Shown here in pieces: positions 27,245 through 37,048 of a stretch of 64,000 nucleotides of DNA. The translations under genes were made by a program, and so were the position numbers. This DNA is from Polynucleobacter sp. HIN5 (GTDB lineage Bacteria > Pseudomonadota > Gammaproteobacteria > Burkholderiales > Burkholderiaceae): contig NZ_AP028136.1 in NCBI RefSeq assembly GCF_030297555.1, forward strand, positions 1,488,001 to 1,552,000. The letters run 5' to 3'. Under the pieces are notes generated by a model, which worked only from the letters and a program-made list of their open reading frames with translations, did no database searches and was not told the DNA's origin. Every line of letters starts with the position of its first letter. Positions within the stretch are counted from its first letter, which is position 1.

Positions 27245-29008
27245 ATGTCTACGCAATCTGCAAACCCGGTTGAGCCCTCTAACTTCTTACGGCAAATCAT
27301 TGATCATGATTTGGCTAAAGGTATCTATGCCAATCGCGTTGATGCAAATGGTAAGCCCCTACCGGCCGTAGTCACCCGCTTTCCACCAGAGCCTAACGGC
27401 TACTTGCATATTGGCCACGCCAAAAGTATTTGCCTCAACTATGGCCTAGCGAGAGACTATGATTCACTGCCTTCGGGTGGCCGCTGCCATATGCGACTTG
27501 ACGATACCAATCCCACCAAAGAGGATGTGGAGTATGTCGACAGCATCTTAGATGCGGTGCGTTGGCTGGGGTTTGATTGGCACCACAAAGGCGTCGAACA
27601 TTTGTATTACGCCAGTGATTACTTCGAGCGCCTTTATGAGTTTGCGCAAATCTTGATGCGCCATGGCAAAGCCTATGTCGACAGTCAAAGCGCAGAGGAA
27701 ATTCATCAAAATCGCGGTAACTTTTCTACGCCGGGCGTTAATAGCCCCTATCGAGATCGCTCGGCTGACGAGAACATCGCGCTTTTAGAGAAAATGCGTG
27801 CCGGTGAGTTCCCCGATGGCAGTCATGTGGTGCGTCTAAAGATTGATATGACTCACCCCAATATCGTGATGCGTGACCCAGTCATTTATCGTATTCGTCA
27901 TGCTCATCATCATCGCACCGGCGATCAGTGGTGCATTTACCCTTTGTACGACTTTACTCACTGTATTTCAGATGCGCTTGAGAATGTTTCACACTCAATT
28001 TGCACTCTCGAATTTGAAAACAATCGTCCGCTCTATGATTGGATTCTCAACAGTCTGAAAGAGTGCGGAGTATTTGGCGGTCCCTTACCCCATCAATACG
28101 AATTTGCCAGACTCAATCTCACGTACACCATTACGAGTAAGCGTAAACTCCTGCAACTCGTCGAGGAAGAACGCGTTGACGGCTGGGACGATCCTCGCAT
28201 GCCCACCATCGTCGGAATCCGCCGTCGCGGTTATACGCCAGAAAGTATTCGTTTATTTTGTGAGCGAATTGGCGTATCCAAAGCCGATAGCTGGATTGAT
28301 ATGAGTGTTCTCGAGCAAGCCTTACGCGATGATTTAGATGCGCGGGCTCCTCGCGCCAGCGCAGTCTTAGCTCCACTAAAACTCGTAATTGAAAACTATG
28401 ATGATGCCGCAAAAGAACCCTGTTCGGCTCCCAAGCATCCACATCATCCCGAATGGGGCAAACGCGAGTTTCATTTTGGGCGTGAGCTGTGGATTGAAGC
28501 CGATGATTTTCAGATGAATCCAGAAAAAGGGTTTTTCCGTCTTTTCCCACCCAAGGATGGAGTTGCTGGTGGGCGCGTACGCTTACGTCATGGCTTTGTC
28601 ATCGAGTGTACTGGCGTCAAACTCGATAACCAAGGTAAGGTCACTGAGGTTCATGCTCGCTATTTCCCTGATAGCAAAAGTGGTACACCGGACTCTAATA
28701 ATTACAAGGTGAAGGGGAACATACACTGGATTAATGCTAAAGAAGCTGTACCCGTTGAGGTTCGTTTATACGAGCATTTATTTACCGATCCACACCCCGA
28801 TAGCGGTGATAATGATTTTCTGAGCTTTATCAATCCGGATTCCAAAAAGGTGATTCAGGCCTATGTGGAACCCAGTATGCAGAGCGCCGAGCCTGAAGAT
28901 CGCTTTCAATTTGAGCGGCATGGCTACTTTGTGGTTGATCGCAAAGATAGCGTACCAGGAAAGTTAGTCTTTAATCGCAGCGTTGGTCTAAAAGACAGCT
29001 GGAAATAA
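27245..29008 (+). CDS. glnS: Glutaminyl-tRNA synthetase
   Basis: GlnS charges tRNA-Gln directly. The 587-residue protein has the class I HIGH motif in PPEPNGYLHIGHAKSI near residue 47 and the KMSKS-type loop as TSKRKLL near residue 300, followed by two anticodon-binding beta-barrel domains. Having GlnS implies the cell need not make Gln-tRNA by amidation, though both routes can coexist. It stands alone between the tctA terminator and the convergent SDR gene, whose stop codon directly follows. Confidence 0.97.
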   Translation: MSTQSANPVEPSNFLRQIIDHDLAKGIYANRVDANGKPLPAVVTRFPPEPNGYLHIGHAKSICLNYGLARDYDSLPSGGRCHMRLDDTNPTKEDVEYVDSILDAVRWLGFDWHHKGVEHLYYASDYFERLYEFAQILMRHGKAYVDSQSAEEIHQNRGNFSTPGVNSPYRDRSADENIALLEKMRAGEFPDGSHVVRLKIDMTHPNIVMRDPVIYRIRHAHHHRTGDQWCIYPLYDFTHCISDALENVSHSICTLEFENNRPLYDWILNSLKECGVFGGPLPHQYEFARLNLTYTITSKRKLLQLVEEERVDGWDDPRMPTIVGIRRRGYTPESIRLFCERIGVSKADSWIDMSVLEQALRDDLDARAPRASAVLAPLKLVIENYDDAAKEPCSAPKHPHHPEWGKREFHFGRELWIEADDFQMNPEKGFFRLFPPKDGVAGGRVRLRHGFVIECTGVKLDNQGKVTEVHARYFPDSKSGTPDSNNYKVKGNIHWINAKEAVPVEVRLYEHLFTDPHPDSGDNDFLSFINPDSKKVIQAYVEPSMQSAEPEDRFQFERHGYFVVDRKDSVPGKLVFNRSVGLKDSWK

Positions 29009-29920
29009 TTACAAGGTTTTTAAATAGTCCTTGACCCGAGGGTATTTCAGGGGACGCTTTAGTTCCCCTATTCGTTGATTACGCACTCGCCGTGACTCAG
29101 CCATGAATGACCACATCATGGGGCCCACCCGAGCACGCACTTCATCGGGCGGCAATCGCTGGGGCTTTGGCAAATGCAATGCGCTGGCAACCTCATCAAA
29201 ATAATCGCCCATTTTTTGCTCACTACCATCGCATGCATTAATCACGCGTTGCGGTTTACCGATAAATAAGGCCGCGCAGATGAGCCGAGCAAGATCGTCC
29301 GCATGAATATGGTTCGAATACGCATCAAATGGCTCTTGCAAAGCAGGGGTGTTGTTTTTTAAGCGCTCGATCGGTAAGCGATTGGGTCCATAAATTCCAG
29401 GCACACGCAAAATGGTTAATGCAACACCTTGTGAAGCTGCCCAATAACGGAGTGTTTGCTCTGCATCAACGCGTCGCTTCGCCCGCAGACTGGTAGGTTG
29501 TAGTTGACTAGTCTCGTCGACAAAATCACCATTGCAATTGCCGTACACTCCGGTCGTACTGATGTAGACCAGACGTCTGACAGAACGCCCCTGCTGGGAT
29601 AAAATTTGTATTAAATTGCGGGTGCGTTGATCGAACTCACCATCTTGCGCTGGTGGAGCTAGATGAATGACCGTTGTTGCTAAATGGGCAATTCGCCATA
29701 AAGTCTCAGAGTGGTCAAGATTTCCCTTAATGGGTGTGATGCCATGCTTTCGAAGCTCGGCAAAGCGCTCAGGACTGCTGCTTAATGCGAAGATCTTGGG
29801 TCGACTTTGCGATTGAGCGAGCGTATGTCCTTGCAGTTGCTGCGCAACCCGAATACCGATATCACCGCATCCAATGATGAGGATACGGGGACGACGAAAT
29901 TGGCTGGATTTGGACATCAT
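29009..29920 (-). CDS. NAD(P)-dependent SDR-family protein, YeeZ-like
   Basis: This 303-residue extended short-chain dehydrogenase/reductase starts with the dinucleotide motif ILIIGCGDIGIRVAQQL near residue 14, and has a catalytic-type YISTTGVYGNCNG and YGPNRLPIERL. It resembles the E. coli YeeZ group of epimerase-like proteins, whose function is not settled. I choose the paired ATG-ATG at 29920/29917 rather than an upstream ATG that would overlap the divergent reductase. TACGAT sits nine bases before the start. The substrate is unknown. Confidence 0.85.
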   Translation of the reverse strand: MMSKSSQFRRPRILIIGCGDIGIRVAQQLQGHTLAQSQSRPKIFALSSSPERFAELRKHGITPIKGNLDHSETLWRIAHLATTVIHLAPPAQDGEFDQRTRNLIQILSQQGRSVRRLVYISTTGVYGNCNGDFVDETSQLQPTSLRAKRRVDAEQTLRYWAASQGVALTILRVPGIYGPNRLPIERLKNNTPALQEPFDAYSNHIHADDLARLICAALFIGKPQRVINACDGSEQKMGDYFDEVASALHLPKPQRLPPDEVRARVGPMMWSFMAESRRVRNQRIGELKRPLKYPRVKDYLKTL

Positions 29921-29958
29921 AGAATTAACATCGTAATGATTTATTGGGAGAAGTGGAA

Positions 29959-31005
29959 TTGCAGTACCAGGTGGAACTAAAAAAGAGTGGCAGAACATTC
30001 ACAGTGGAAGAGGATGAGACTGTTCTGGAAGCGGCCATCCGCCAGGGCGTTCAACTACCCTATGGCTGCAAAAATGGCGCCTGTGGCTCATGCAAGGGAA
30101 AAGTGCTCGAAGGCCGAATGGAGCATGGAGACCACAGCCAAAGTGCCCTGAGCGCCCTCGACGAAACCGCGGGGGCGACCCTTTTGTGCTGTGCCCACCC
30201 AAAATCCAATGTGCTGATTGATGTTCGCGAAATCCAGGGCGGAGGGGATATTCCTGTGCGCAAAGTACCCTGTCGGATTCAGGTGATTACATATCCAAGC
30301 AATGATGTTGCAATTCTGCAACTGCAACTGCCTGCAAGTGAACGTTTTCAATTTTTAGCCGGTCAGTATCTGGAGTTTTTACTTAAAGACAATAAGCGTC
30401 GTGCGTATTCGATTGCCAGCGCGCCGCATCAAGAGGGCCCCATTGAGTTGCATATTCGCCATCTGCCAGGCGGTCTCTTTACTGACCCCCTCTTTGGTCA
30501 AGGGGCGGATGGAAAATCAATCAAAGAAAAAGATATCTTGCGTTTTGAAGGTCCCCAAGGAAGTTTTTTCTTGCGTGAAGACACTCAGAAACCAATTATT
30601 TTCTTAGCATCCGGTACGGGCTTTGCGCCGATCAAATCCATTCTGCTACACATGCGTGAAAAGAAAATTGATCGTGAGATCTATTTCTACTGGGGCGGTC
30701 GACGCCCCAAAGATCTCTACATGGATACTCTTTGCCAGGAGTTTGCTAGCACCCTGCCTCGCTTCCATTACATTCCGGTTATTGCCGACGCCTTACCTGA
30801 GGATCACTGGACCGGCCGGACAGGCTTTGTTCATCACGCTGTAATGGCAGACTTCCCAGATCTCAGTGCATTCCAAGTCTATGCCTGTGGTGCCCCGATT
30901 GTGATTCAATCGGCCCAAACGGATTTTGTAGAGCAATGCGGCCTGCCCGAGGATGAGTTTTATGCTGACTCGTTTACCAGCGAAGCTGATCTAGCGCATG
31001 CCTAA
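29959..31005 (+). CDS. 2Fe-2S ferredoxin-NAD(P)H flavin reductase (AscD/phenol hydroxylase reductase type)
   Basis: The 348-residue protein fuses a plant-type ferredoxin (about 1-95), with cluster motif CKNGACGSCKGKV and a fourth cysteine in LLCCAH, to a flavodoxin reductase module with RAYSIASAP (FAD site) and ASGTGFAPIKSIL (NAD(P)H site). It is often annotated as CDP-6-deoxy-delta-3,4-glucoseen reductase in relatives. I choose the TTG at 29959 because GGAGAAG lies five to six bases before it and MQYQVELKKSG is the expected N-terminus; an earlier TTG at 29944 would precede the ribosome site. Its oxygenase or electron acceptor is not in the window. Confidence 0.87.
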   Translation: MQYQVELKKSGRTFTVEEDETVLEAAIRQGVQLPYGCKNGACGSCKGKVLEGRMEHGDHSQSALSALDETAGATLLCCAHPKSNVLIDVREIQGGGDIPVRKVPCRIQVITYPSNDVAILQLQLPASERFQFLAGQYLEFLLKDNKRRAYSIASAPHQEGPIELHIRHLPGGLFTDPLFGQGADGKSIKEKDILRFEGPQGSFFLREDTQKPIIFLASGTGFAPIKSILLHMREKKIDREIYFYWGGRRPKDLYMDTLCQEFASTLPRFHYIPVIADALPEDHWTGRTGFVHHAVMADFPDLSAFQVYACGAPIVIQSAQTDFVEQCGLPEDEFYADSFTSEADLAHA

Positions 31006-31062
31006 TTCCATGATCTTTGGGCTGAATTCCCTTTTTACACCGATCTTTTGTATGATTGTGCT

Positions 31063-32262
31063 ATGAATCAACTTTCTGATCCCCGTCCTGTTGATGCCCA
31101 TTCGGTGATGTATATCACCAAGCGGCCCGACATCATCATGATGGAGGGTAAGGGTTCGTGGTTGGTTGATCAAAATGGCAAGCGCTACTTGGACTTCCTC
31201 CAAGGATGGGCCGTGAATTGCTTGGGGCACTGCAATCCTGGCATTGTTGCTGCGTTAAATGAGCAAGCTCAGAAATTAATTAACCCTAGTCCAGCGTTCT
31301 ATAACGAACCGATGATTCGGTTATCCGATTTACTGACGAGCCATAGCTGCTTTAACAAAGTATTTTTTGCTAATAGTGGCGCCGAAGCCAATGAGGGCGC
31401 TATTAAGCTTGCCAGAAAGTGGGGGCAAATCCACAAAGGCGGTGCTTATGAAATTATTACCTTTGATCATAGTTTTCATGGGCGGACCTTAGCAACGATG
31501 AGTGCATCGGGCAAGCCGGGCTGGGATACTCTCTTTGCCCCCCAAGTGCCAGGCTTTCCGAAGGCTGATCTCAATGATATTGAATCGGTTAAGCGCTGCA
31601 TCACCGATCAAACGGTTGCCGTCATGCTTGAGCCTGTCCAGGGTGAAGGTGGCGTCATTCCTGCTGATGATGCCTTCATGAAAGAACTGCGCCAGCTCAC
31701 TAAAGAACGCAATCTATTGCTCATCGTTGATGAAGTGCAGGCTGGTTTTGGAAGAACCGGTAAATTGTTTGCCTACCAACACTTTGGGATTGAGCCCGAC
31801 ATCATGACCCTTGGTAAAGGAATTGGTGGAGGCGTGCCACTCGCGGCCCTTTTATGCACCGATGCAGTCGCCTGCTTTGTGCCTGGCGACCAAGGTGGTA
31901 CCTACAACGGCAATGCTTTGATGACTGCGGTCGGGATTAGTGTGATTGAACAACTCTTAGCTCCTGGCTTTTTGGACTCAGTGATTCAAAAAGGAGCATT
32001 CCTGCAAAGTGAATTACTGAAACTTTGCTCTGAGTTCGGGCTAAAAGGCGAGCGTGGCAAAGGTCTTCTTCGGGCTCTCATGCTCGGTAAAGATATCGGC
32101 CCCTCCTTGGTCGAGCTTGCAAGAGATTACGAGCCCGAGGGCTTACTGATTAATTCGCCTAGACCCGATCTACTGCGCTTTATGCCTGCACTCAATGTCA
32201 CCGAAGAGGAAATCCTCACGATGTGTGCTACCTTGCGGGTCTTGCTAAAGAAACTGACTTAA
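31063..32262 (+). CDS. argD: Acetylornithine aminotransferase-family protein
   Basis: This 399-residue class III PLP aminotransferase has [15 protein letters not shown] near residue 105, [16 protein letters not shown], the PLP aspartate in [13 protein letters not shown] and the lysine in [15 protein letters not shown] near residue 250. Acetylornithine transaminase of arginine synthesis is the best match, and argG and argF are also in the window, but related ornithine or succinylornithine transaminases look alike. The ATG at 31063 is preferred over one at 31048. It has no ribosome site, but TATGAT ends six bases before it. It ends tail to tail with livF. Confidence 0.85.
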   Translation: MNQLSDPRPVDAHSVMYITKRPDIIMMEGKGSWLVDQNGKRYLDFLQGWAVNCLGHCNPGIVAALNEQAQKLINPSPAFYNEPMIRLSDLLTSHSCFNKVFFANSGAEANEGAIKLARKWGQIHKGGAYEIITFDHSFHGRTLATMSASGKPGWDTLFAPQVPGFPKADLNDIESVKRCITDQTVAVMLEPVQGEGGVIPADDAFMKELRQLTKERNLLLIVDEVQAGFGRTGKLFAYQHFGIEPDIMTLGKGIGGGVPLAALLCTDAVACFVPGDQGGTYNGNALMTAVGISVIEQLLAPGFLDSVIQKGAFLQSELLKLCSEFGLKGERGKGLLRALMLGKDIGPSLVELARDYEPEGLLINSPRPDLLRFMPALNVTEEEILTMCATLRVLLKKLT

Positions 32263-33017
32263 GTCTCTTTGGCCTCTTTAGTTTTTATATCCACACCCAA
32301 ATACGCTTCACGGACCCGGTCGTCATTGAATAACTGATCGGCTGATCCCGATAAGGTAATCGCTCCACTCTCCATCACATACGCTCGGTCTGCCATGGAT
32401 AAGGCCAAGCGGGCATTTTGCTCGACGAGCAAAATCGTCATGCCCTGCTGATTGAGCTTTTGAATCACCTCAAAAATGGTTTCTACCATCAGTGGTGCCA
32501 GCCCCATCGAGGGCTCATCCAATAAGAGAAGCTTTGGCTTAGCCATCATGGCCCGAGCCATCGCTACCATTTGCTGCTCACCACCAGAGAGGGTGCCAGC
32601 CAATTGCGACAAACGTTCGCGCAGGCGCGGAAAGGTTGCCAGTACTACCTCAATGTCGCGGTCAATACTCTCCGACAATTGAGAACCCTGGCGGATGTAC
32701 GCACCCATTTGCAGGTTCTCCAAAATGGTCATTCTGGCGAACACCCCCCGGCCTTCTGGCACCAATCCAATCCCAAGCTCGGCCAACTCATAGGCCGGCC
32801 GCCCCCCTATGGCGTGCCCTAAGAATTGAATCGATCCGGCGCTTGGCTTGAGAAGGCCAGCGATTACTTTTAGCGTCGTTGTTTTGCCCGCACCATTTGC
32901 GCCGATCAAGGTAACCAACTCTCCAGCGTTAATATAAAAATCAATCCCTTTAACGGCGGCAATTCCTCCATACGACAACTTTAGATGCTTGAGCTCTAAA
33001 AGAGGTGTTGTGCTCAT
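32259..33017 (-). CDS. livF: Branched-chain amino-acid ABC transporter ATPase LivF
   Basis: LivF is one of two ATPases of the LIV (HAAT) importer at the inner membrane. The 252-residue protein has Walker [13 protein letters not shown] near residue 38, signature [14 protein letters not shown] and Walker [14 protein letters not shown]. It overlaps livG by four bases and is last in the operon livK-livH-livM-livG-livF. Its stop codon shares a TTAA with the stop of the convergent aminotransferase gene, and there is no terminator. Confidence 0.95.
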   Translation of the reverse strand: MSTTPLLELKHLKLSYGGIAAVKGIDFYINAGELVTLIGANGAGKTTTLKVIAGLLKPSAGSIQFLGHAIGGRPAYELAELGIGLVPEGRGVFARMTILENLQMGAYIRQGSQLSESIDRDIEVVLATFPRLRERLSQLAGTLSGGEQQMVAMARAMMAKPKLLLLDEPSMGLAPLMVETIFEVIQKLNQQGMTILLVEQNARLALSMADRAYVMESGAITLSGSADQLFNDDRVREAYLGVDIKTKEAKET

Positions 33018-33781
33018 GCTGCCGCCCCGCCCAAGTAAGCTCGGATCACCTCTGGATGACTGCGTACCGCATCGGGCAATCCATCGGCAATCACCTTGCC
33101 ATAATCAAGCACCGTCAAATGATCACAAAGACTCATTACGAGATGCACATCGTGCTCAATGAGCAAAATAGTTTTGCCATCAGCTCGGATCTTTAGGATT
33201 AATTCTTTTAGTTCCAGCTTCTCGCTTGCATTCATCCCGGCTGCCGGTTCATCAAGAGCCAATAAAATCGGTTCAGTAGCTAAGGCGCGCGCAATTTCAA
33301 GACGTCGTTGGTAGCCGTAGGATAAATTTTTAGCCTTATGCCGCGTGTAGTCTTGCAAGCCAACATACGCGAGCAAGGCAAGTGATTTTTCACGGATAGC
33401 GCGCTCTTCACGGCGATTGGATTGCGTACCCAAGATAGCGCCCCACATCCCAATCGAGGAGCGGCAATGGCATCCCACCATGACGTTCTCTAGTGCAGTC
33501 ATCTCTTTAAATAAGCGAATGTTCTGAAAGGTTCTAGCAATACCTGCTTGGGTGACCTGAGATACTGAATGGGGAGAATACGGCCGGCCCTGGAGCTCAA
33601 ATGTTCCCTGATCGGCCGGATATAAGCCGGTGATGACATTAAAGAAAGTGGTCTTGCCAGCTCCATTGGGACCAATCAGTCCTCCAATTGCTCCAGCGCG
33701 CACACGAATGCCCACATCATCAAGCGCCTGAATGCCTCCAAAGCGCTTCGATACTCCAGAAATCGTTAAAAGATCGCTCAT
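33014..33781 (-). CDS. livG: Branched-chain amino-acid ABC transporter ATPase LivG
   Basis: LivG is the second ATPase of the importer. The 255-residue protein has Walker A GPNGAGKTTFFNVITG near residue 35, the longer insertion before the signature that marks LivG, LSYGYQRRLEIARAL, and Walker B LLALDEPAAGMN. I take the ATG at 33781, which overlaps the livM stop as ATGA; an ATG at 33817 lies inside livM. It is coupled to both neighbours. Confidence 0.95.
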   Translation of the reverse strand: MSDLLTISGVSKRFGGIQALDDVGIRVRAGAIGGLIGPNGAGKTTFFNVITGLYPADQGTFELQGRPYSPHSVSQVTQAGIARTFQNIRLFKEMTALENVMVGCHCRSSIGMWGAILGTQSNRREERAIREKSLALLAYVGLQDYTRHKAKNLSYGYQRRLEIARALATEPILLALDEPAAGMNASEKLELKELILKIRADGKTILLIEHDVHLVMSLCDHLTVLDYGKVIADGLPDAVRSHPEVIRAYLGGAAA

Positions 33782-34905
33782 CCGTTTGAGGCTTTCAAGG
33801 TGTCCGGTTTTTGCCAAATGCCATTGGGTCGATAGAGCATGATGAGGATCAGCGCTAAGCCATACAGTAACTGACGAATAATTTCGGTATCGACGAGGAC
33901 CGATCCAAAGAGAAACTGCTGAATGGGGGCAGCGATGCTACGCAAGAGTTCAGGGAAAACAGCGAGTAAGATTGCCCCAAGAATCACCCCGGGAATATGC
34001 CCCATACCGCCCATCACCACCATGGCTAGAACCACAATGGATTCCCATAGGGTGAACGACTCAGGCGACACAAAGCCCTGAAAGGCGGCAAATAATACCC
34101 CTGCGGCACCTGCAAAACTTGCGCCAATCGCAAATGCCAGTAATTTCATATTACGAGTCTCAATGCCCATTGCTTCCGCGGCGATCTCATCCTCACGAAT
34201 CGCTACCCATGCGCGACCAATGCGGGAATGCTCTAGACGTGAGCAAACCAAAGCAACCAGTACGGCAAGGATTAAGAAAAAATAGAAGAGTAAATACAGC
34301 GAAGGAATCTCTAGGCCCCAGATGCTGATTGGCTTTGAGAGCTTGATACCAAAGAGGTCAATTGGATCAATGTTGCCAATCCCCTTAGGCCCATTTGTCA
34401 AATTAAGGGGGCGATCCAGATTATTTAAGAAGATCCGAATAATTTCCCCAAACCCTAAGGTCACAATCGCCAAATAATCGCCGCGTAACTTTAACGTTGG
34501 AAATCCTAGAAGCACTCCAAAGATCGCAGCTAGGCCAAAAGAGAGGATGAGTGCGCCCCACAATGGAAAATGAAGTCCTGCAGGAAAAAGTGCGGCAATC
34601 GCAGGAAATTGGGTGGTGAGATGGGGCGAGGCCAGCAAAGCATAACTATAGGCGCCTACTGCATAAAAAGCGATGTAGCCCAAATCAAGTAAGCCCGCAA
34701 AACCAATCACCACATTGAGGCCTAATGCGAGAACGATGTACAGCAAGGCAAAATCCAAAACGCGAACCCAGTAGTTGCCGCCAACCGAGCCCACAATCCA
34801 TGGTAGCGCTAATAATATGATCGCACTGACAACCCAAAATCGTTGTTGATCACGACGAGATGTGCGATAAAAAAGTTGTTTAAGCACGATCCGATACTCG
34901 CTCAC
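33778..34905 (-). CDS. livM: Branched-chain amino-acid ABC transporter permease LivM
   Basis: LivM is the larger permease of the importer. The 375-residue protein has about nine or ten hydrophobic segments and the family core LGLNVVIGFAGLLDLGYIAFYAVGAYSYAL near residue 60, plus LRGDYLAIVTLGFGEIIR near residue 145. The start used is a GTG 26 bases inside livH; another GTG at 34887 overlapping the livH stop by eight bases is equally possible. Neither has a strong ribosome site, so coupling to livH translation is likely. Confidence 0.93.
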   Translation of the reverse strand: MSEYRIVLKQLFYRTSRRDQQRFWVVSAIILLALPWIVGSVGGNYWVRVLDFALLYIVLALGLNVVIGFAGLLDLGYIAFYAVGAYSYALLASPHLTTQFPAIAALFPAGLHFPLWGALILSFGLAAIFGVLLGFPTLKLRGDYLAIVTLGFGEIIRIFLNNLDRPLNLTNGPKGIGNIDPIDLFGIKLSKPISIWGLEIPSLYLLFYFFLILAVLVALVCSRLEHSRIGRAWVAIREDEIAAEAMGIETRNMKLLAFAIGASFAGAAGVLFAAFQGFVSPESFTLWESIVVLAMVVMGGMGHIPGVILGAILLAVFPELLRSIAAPIQQFLFGSVLVDTEIIRQLLYGLALILIMLYRPNGIWQKPDTLKASNG

Positions 34906-35818
34906 CCAATAAACCGCGAGGCCTAAATACCAACACTAAGATTAAAACCATGAAGGCAAAAATATCTTGATAGTTAGACCCTAAGAGACCTCCAGTCCAA
35001 TCGCTAATGTATCCAGCCCCAATTGCCTCGATCAGACCAAGTAAGAGTCCACCTAACATCGCCCCCTGAATATTGCCGATGCCTCCCAGCACTGCAGCCG
35101 TAAAGGCTTTTAATCCAGGAATAAATCCCATTGAGAAATGCACATTGCCGTAATTAGTTGCCATCATGATCCCAGCAAGGGCCGCAAGTGCACCCCCCAA
35201 CATAAACGTGATCGAAATGACCTGGTTGGGATTAACGCCCATTAGTGCAGCCACATTCGGTTGCTCAGCAGTTGCGCGCATCGCCCGTCCGAGCTTGGTC
35301 TTTTGGACAATCAAGAGCAATAAAGCCATGACCGAAAAGGACGTAATAATAATCACAATTTCCTTACCCGTAATGGTTGCCCCTAAACCAAAGACATCGA
35401 TAGGTGTTGAGGGCAATAGCTGTGGATAGGTCATGGGATTGCGTGACCAGATCATCATGGCCAAAGTTTGTAATAAAACCGAGACGCCAATCGCAGAAAT
35501 CAATGGTGCCAAACGAGGTGCATGGCGCAACGGCCGATAGGCAAAACGCTCAATCAAATAGCTGACCATGGCGCACACGGCCATGGTCATCAATAAAACT
35601 AGAACCAATACTACCCATGGTGGCAAACCCAGTGGTAATTGCGTAATCAGCGTAATCAGGGTGAGCGATACCATGGCTCCGATCATGAGAACTTCGCCAT
35701 GGGCAAAATTAATGATTCCCAAGATCCCATAGACCATGGAGTAGCCCAATGCAATCAAAGCATAGATACTGCCCAGTACTAGGCCATTCAAAATCTGCTG
35801 CAGCAGAATATCCATCAA
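34880..35818 (-). CDS. livH: Branched-chain amino-acid ABC transporter permease LivH
   Basis: LivH is the smaller permease. The 312-residue protein has eight or so hydrophobic segments, the N-terminal LNGLVLGSIYALIALGYSMV and IINFAHGEVLMIGA typical of LivH, and GGIGNIQGAMLGGLLLGLIE near residue 240. It lies 45 bases after the binding-protein gene, with a terminator hairpin between them, so membrane parts are probably made at lower levels than the binding protein. Confidence 0.95.
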   Translation of the reverse strand: MMDILLQQILNGLVLGSIYALIALGYSMVYGILGIINFAHGEVLMIGAMVSLTLITLITQLPLGLPPWVVLVLVLLMTMAVCAMVSYLIERFAYRPLRHAPRLAPLISAIGVSVLLQTLAMMIWSRNPMTYPQLLPSTPIDVFGLGATITGKEIVIIITSFSVMALLLLIVQKTKLGRAMRATAEQPNVAALMGVNPNQVISITFMLGGALAALAGIMMATNYGNVHFSMGFIPGLKAFTAAVLGGIGNIQGAMLGGLLLGLIEAIGAGYISDWTGGLLGSNYQDIFAFMVLILVLVFRPRGLLGERVSDRA

Positions 35819-35830
35819 CAGTCAGCCTAT

Positions 35831-35860
35831 AAAAAATAAGCACCGCAGTGGGTGCTTATT
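35831..35860 (-). terminator. Intrinsic terminator between livK-type gene and livH
   Basis: On the minus strand AATAAGCACC and GGTGCTTATT form a 10-base-pair stem with a six-base loop, and the A-T part of the 3' arm runs straight into a further TTTT. It begins four bases after the stop of the binding-protein gene and lies inside the operon. It should cut off most transcripts while letting some through to livHMGF. Confidence 0.8.
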
Positions 35861-35863
35861 GTC

Positions 35864-37018
35864 TTATTGGATCTTAATAATATCGAGGACTGACTTCTTC
35901 TTGTCCTTGTAATCGTACAGCGTGATAACACTCTCTTTGAGATCGCCTTTACCATCAAAAGCAATGTTACCAATCAAACCCTTGATTTGCGTTTGCGGCA
36001 TAGCAGCCAGGATCTTCGCTGACTCAACTGAGTTAGCCCGTTTCATCGCATCCACAATTACATAAACCGCATCATAGGAAAATGGTGCATAGATATCGAC
36101 ATCGATATTGAAGCGCTCTTTATATTTCTTCTGGAACTCTGGGCCCGCTTCCATTTTTGCAAGAGCCATAGCTGCTTCTGAGCAAACCACGTTGTTAATT
36201 GCGTCACCAGCCAGTTCGGCTAATTTATCGGTACAAATTCCGTCGCCACCCACAATTTTGGCTTTGATCCCCAACTCCTTGGCCTGCTTAGCTAAGGGGC
36301 CACCCGTGGCATCCATTCCGCCATACATGATGACATCAGGCTTACCGGCCTTCACTTTAGTGAGAATGGCCTTAAAGTCAGTTGCCTTGTCATTGGTCGC
36401 CTCGCGGGGCAATACTTTAATACCAGCTGCTTTGACCGTTTTCTCAAACTCGTCAGCAAGGCCCTTGCCATATTGGGTCGAATCATCAATGATTGCCACC
36501 ACTTTTGCTTTTAAATTCTTGGCCACATAATCGGCCAAAGCTGGGCCCTGTTGCGCATCGGTCGCCACCAAACGAAAAGCGGTTTTGAAGCCCTGCTTGG
36601 TATATTCAGGATTAGTTGCCGATGGAGAAATTTGGGCAATGCCAGCATCATGGTAAATCTTTGATGCAGGAATCGTGGTCCCAGAGTTTAAGTGACCCAC
36701 CACTGCTACGACTTTCGCATCAACTAATTTTTGAGCAACTTGAGTAGCGGTCTTGGGATCCGCGGCATCATCCTCCGGAACTAGCTTTAGCACCACCTTC
36801 TTACCATTGATGGTTAGCCCCGCCTTGTTGATTTCCTCAACCGCCAAAACTGCACCGTTTTCATTTTGCTTACCCATATGCGCAATGGATCCAGTCAGTG
36901 GAGCCACATGACCAATCTTCACGTCGCCATCATTGGCCTTGCCTCCACAAGCTGCTAATAATCCAACTGTTGTAAGCGAAAGTACGCTATATGAAAACAC
37001 CCTTTGATATGGTTTCAT
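35864..37018 (-). CDS. livK: Branched-chain amino-acid ABC transporter binding protein (lipoprotein)
   Basis: The 384-residue protein is a periplasmic type I binding protein of the LivJ/LivK family, with VKIGHVAPLTGSIAHMGK after the signal and VVAVVGHLNSGTTIPASKIY around residue 100. The signal ends in LLAAC followed by GG at about residue 24, a lipobox, so it should be lipid-anchored rather than soluble. I choose the ATG at 37018, which has GGAGGA seven bases upstream, over an ATG 15 bases earlier. It heads the liv operon. The ligand may be leucine, isoleucine or valine, or another amino acid or amide. Confidence 0.93.
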   Translation of the reverse strand: MKPYQRVFSYSVLSLTTVGLLAACGGKANDGDVKIGHVAPLTGSIAHMGKQNENGAVLAVEEINKAGLTINGKKVVLKLVPEDDAADPKTATQVAQKLVDAKVVAVVGHLNSGTTIPASKIYHDAGIAQISPSATNPEYTKQGFKTAFRLVATDAQQGPALADYVAKNLKAKVVAIIDDSTQYGKGLADEFEKTVKAAGIKVLPREATNDKATDFKAILTKVKAGKPDVIMYGGMDATGGPLAKQAKELGIKAKIVGGDGICTDKLAELAGDAINNVVCSEAAMALAKMEAGPEFQKKYKERFNIDVDIYAPFSYDAVYVIVDAMKRANSVESAKILAAMPQTQIKGLIGNIAFDGKGDLKESVITLYDYKDKKKSVLDIIKIQ

Positions 37019-37048
37019 GGGCAAATCCTCCAAGTGAATGAATAGAGA

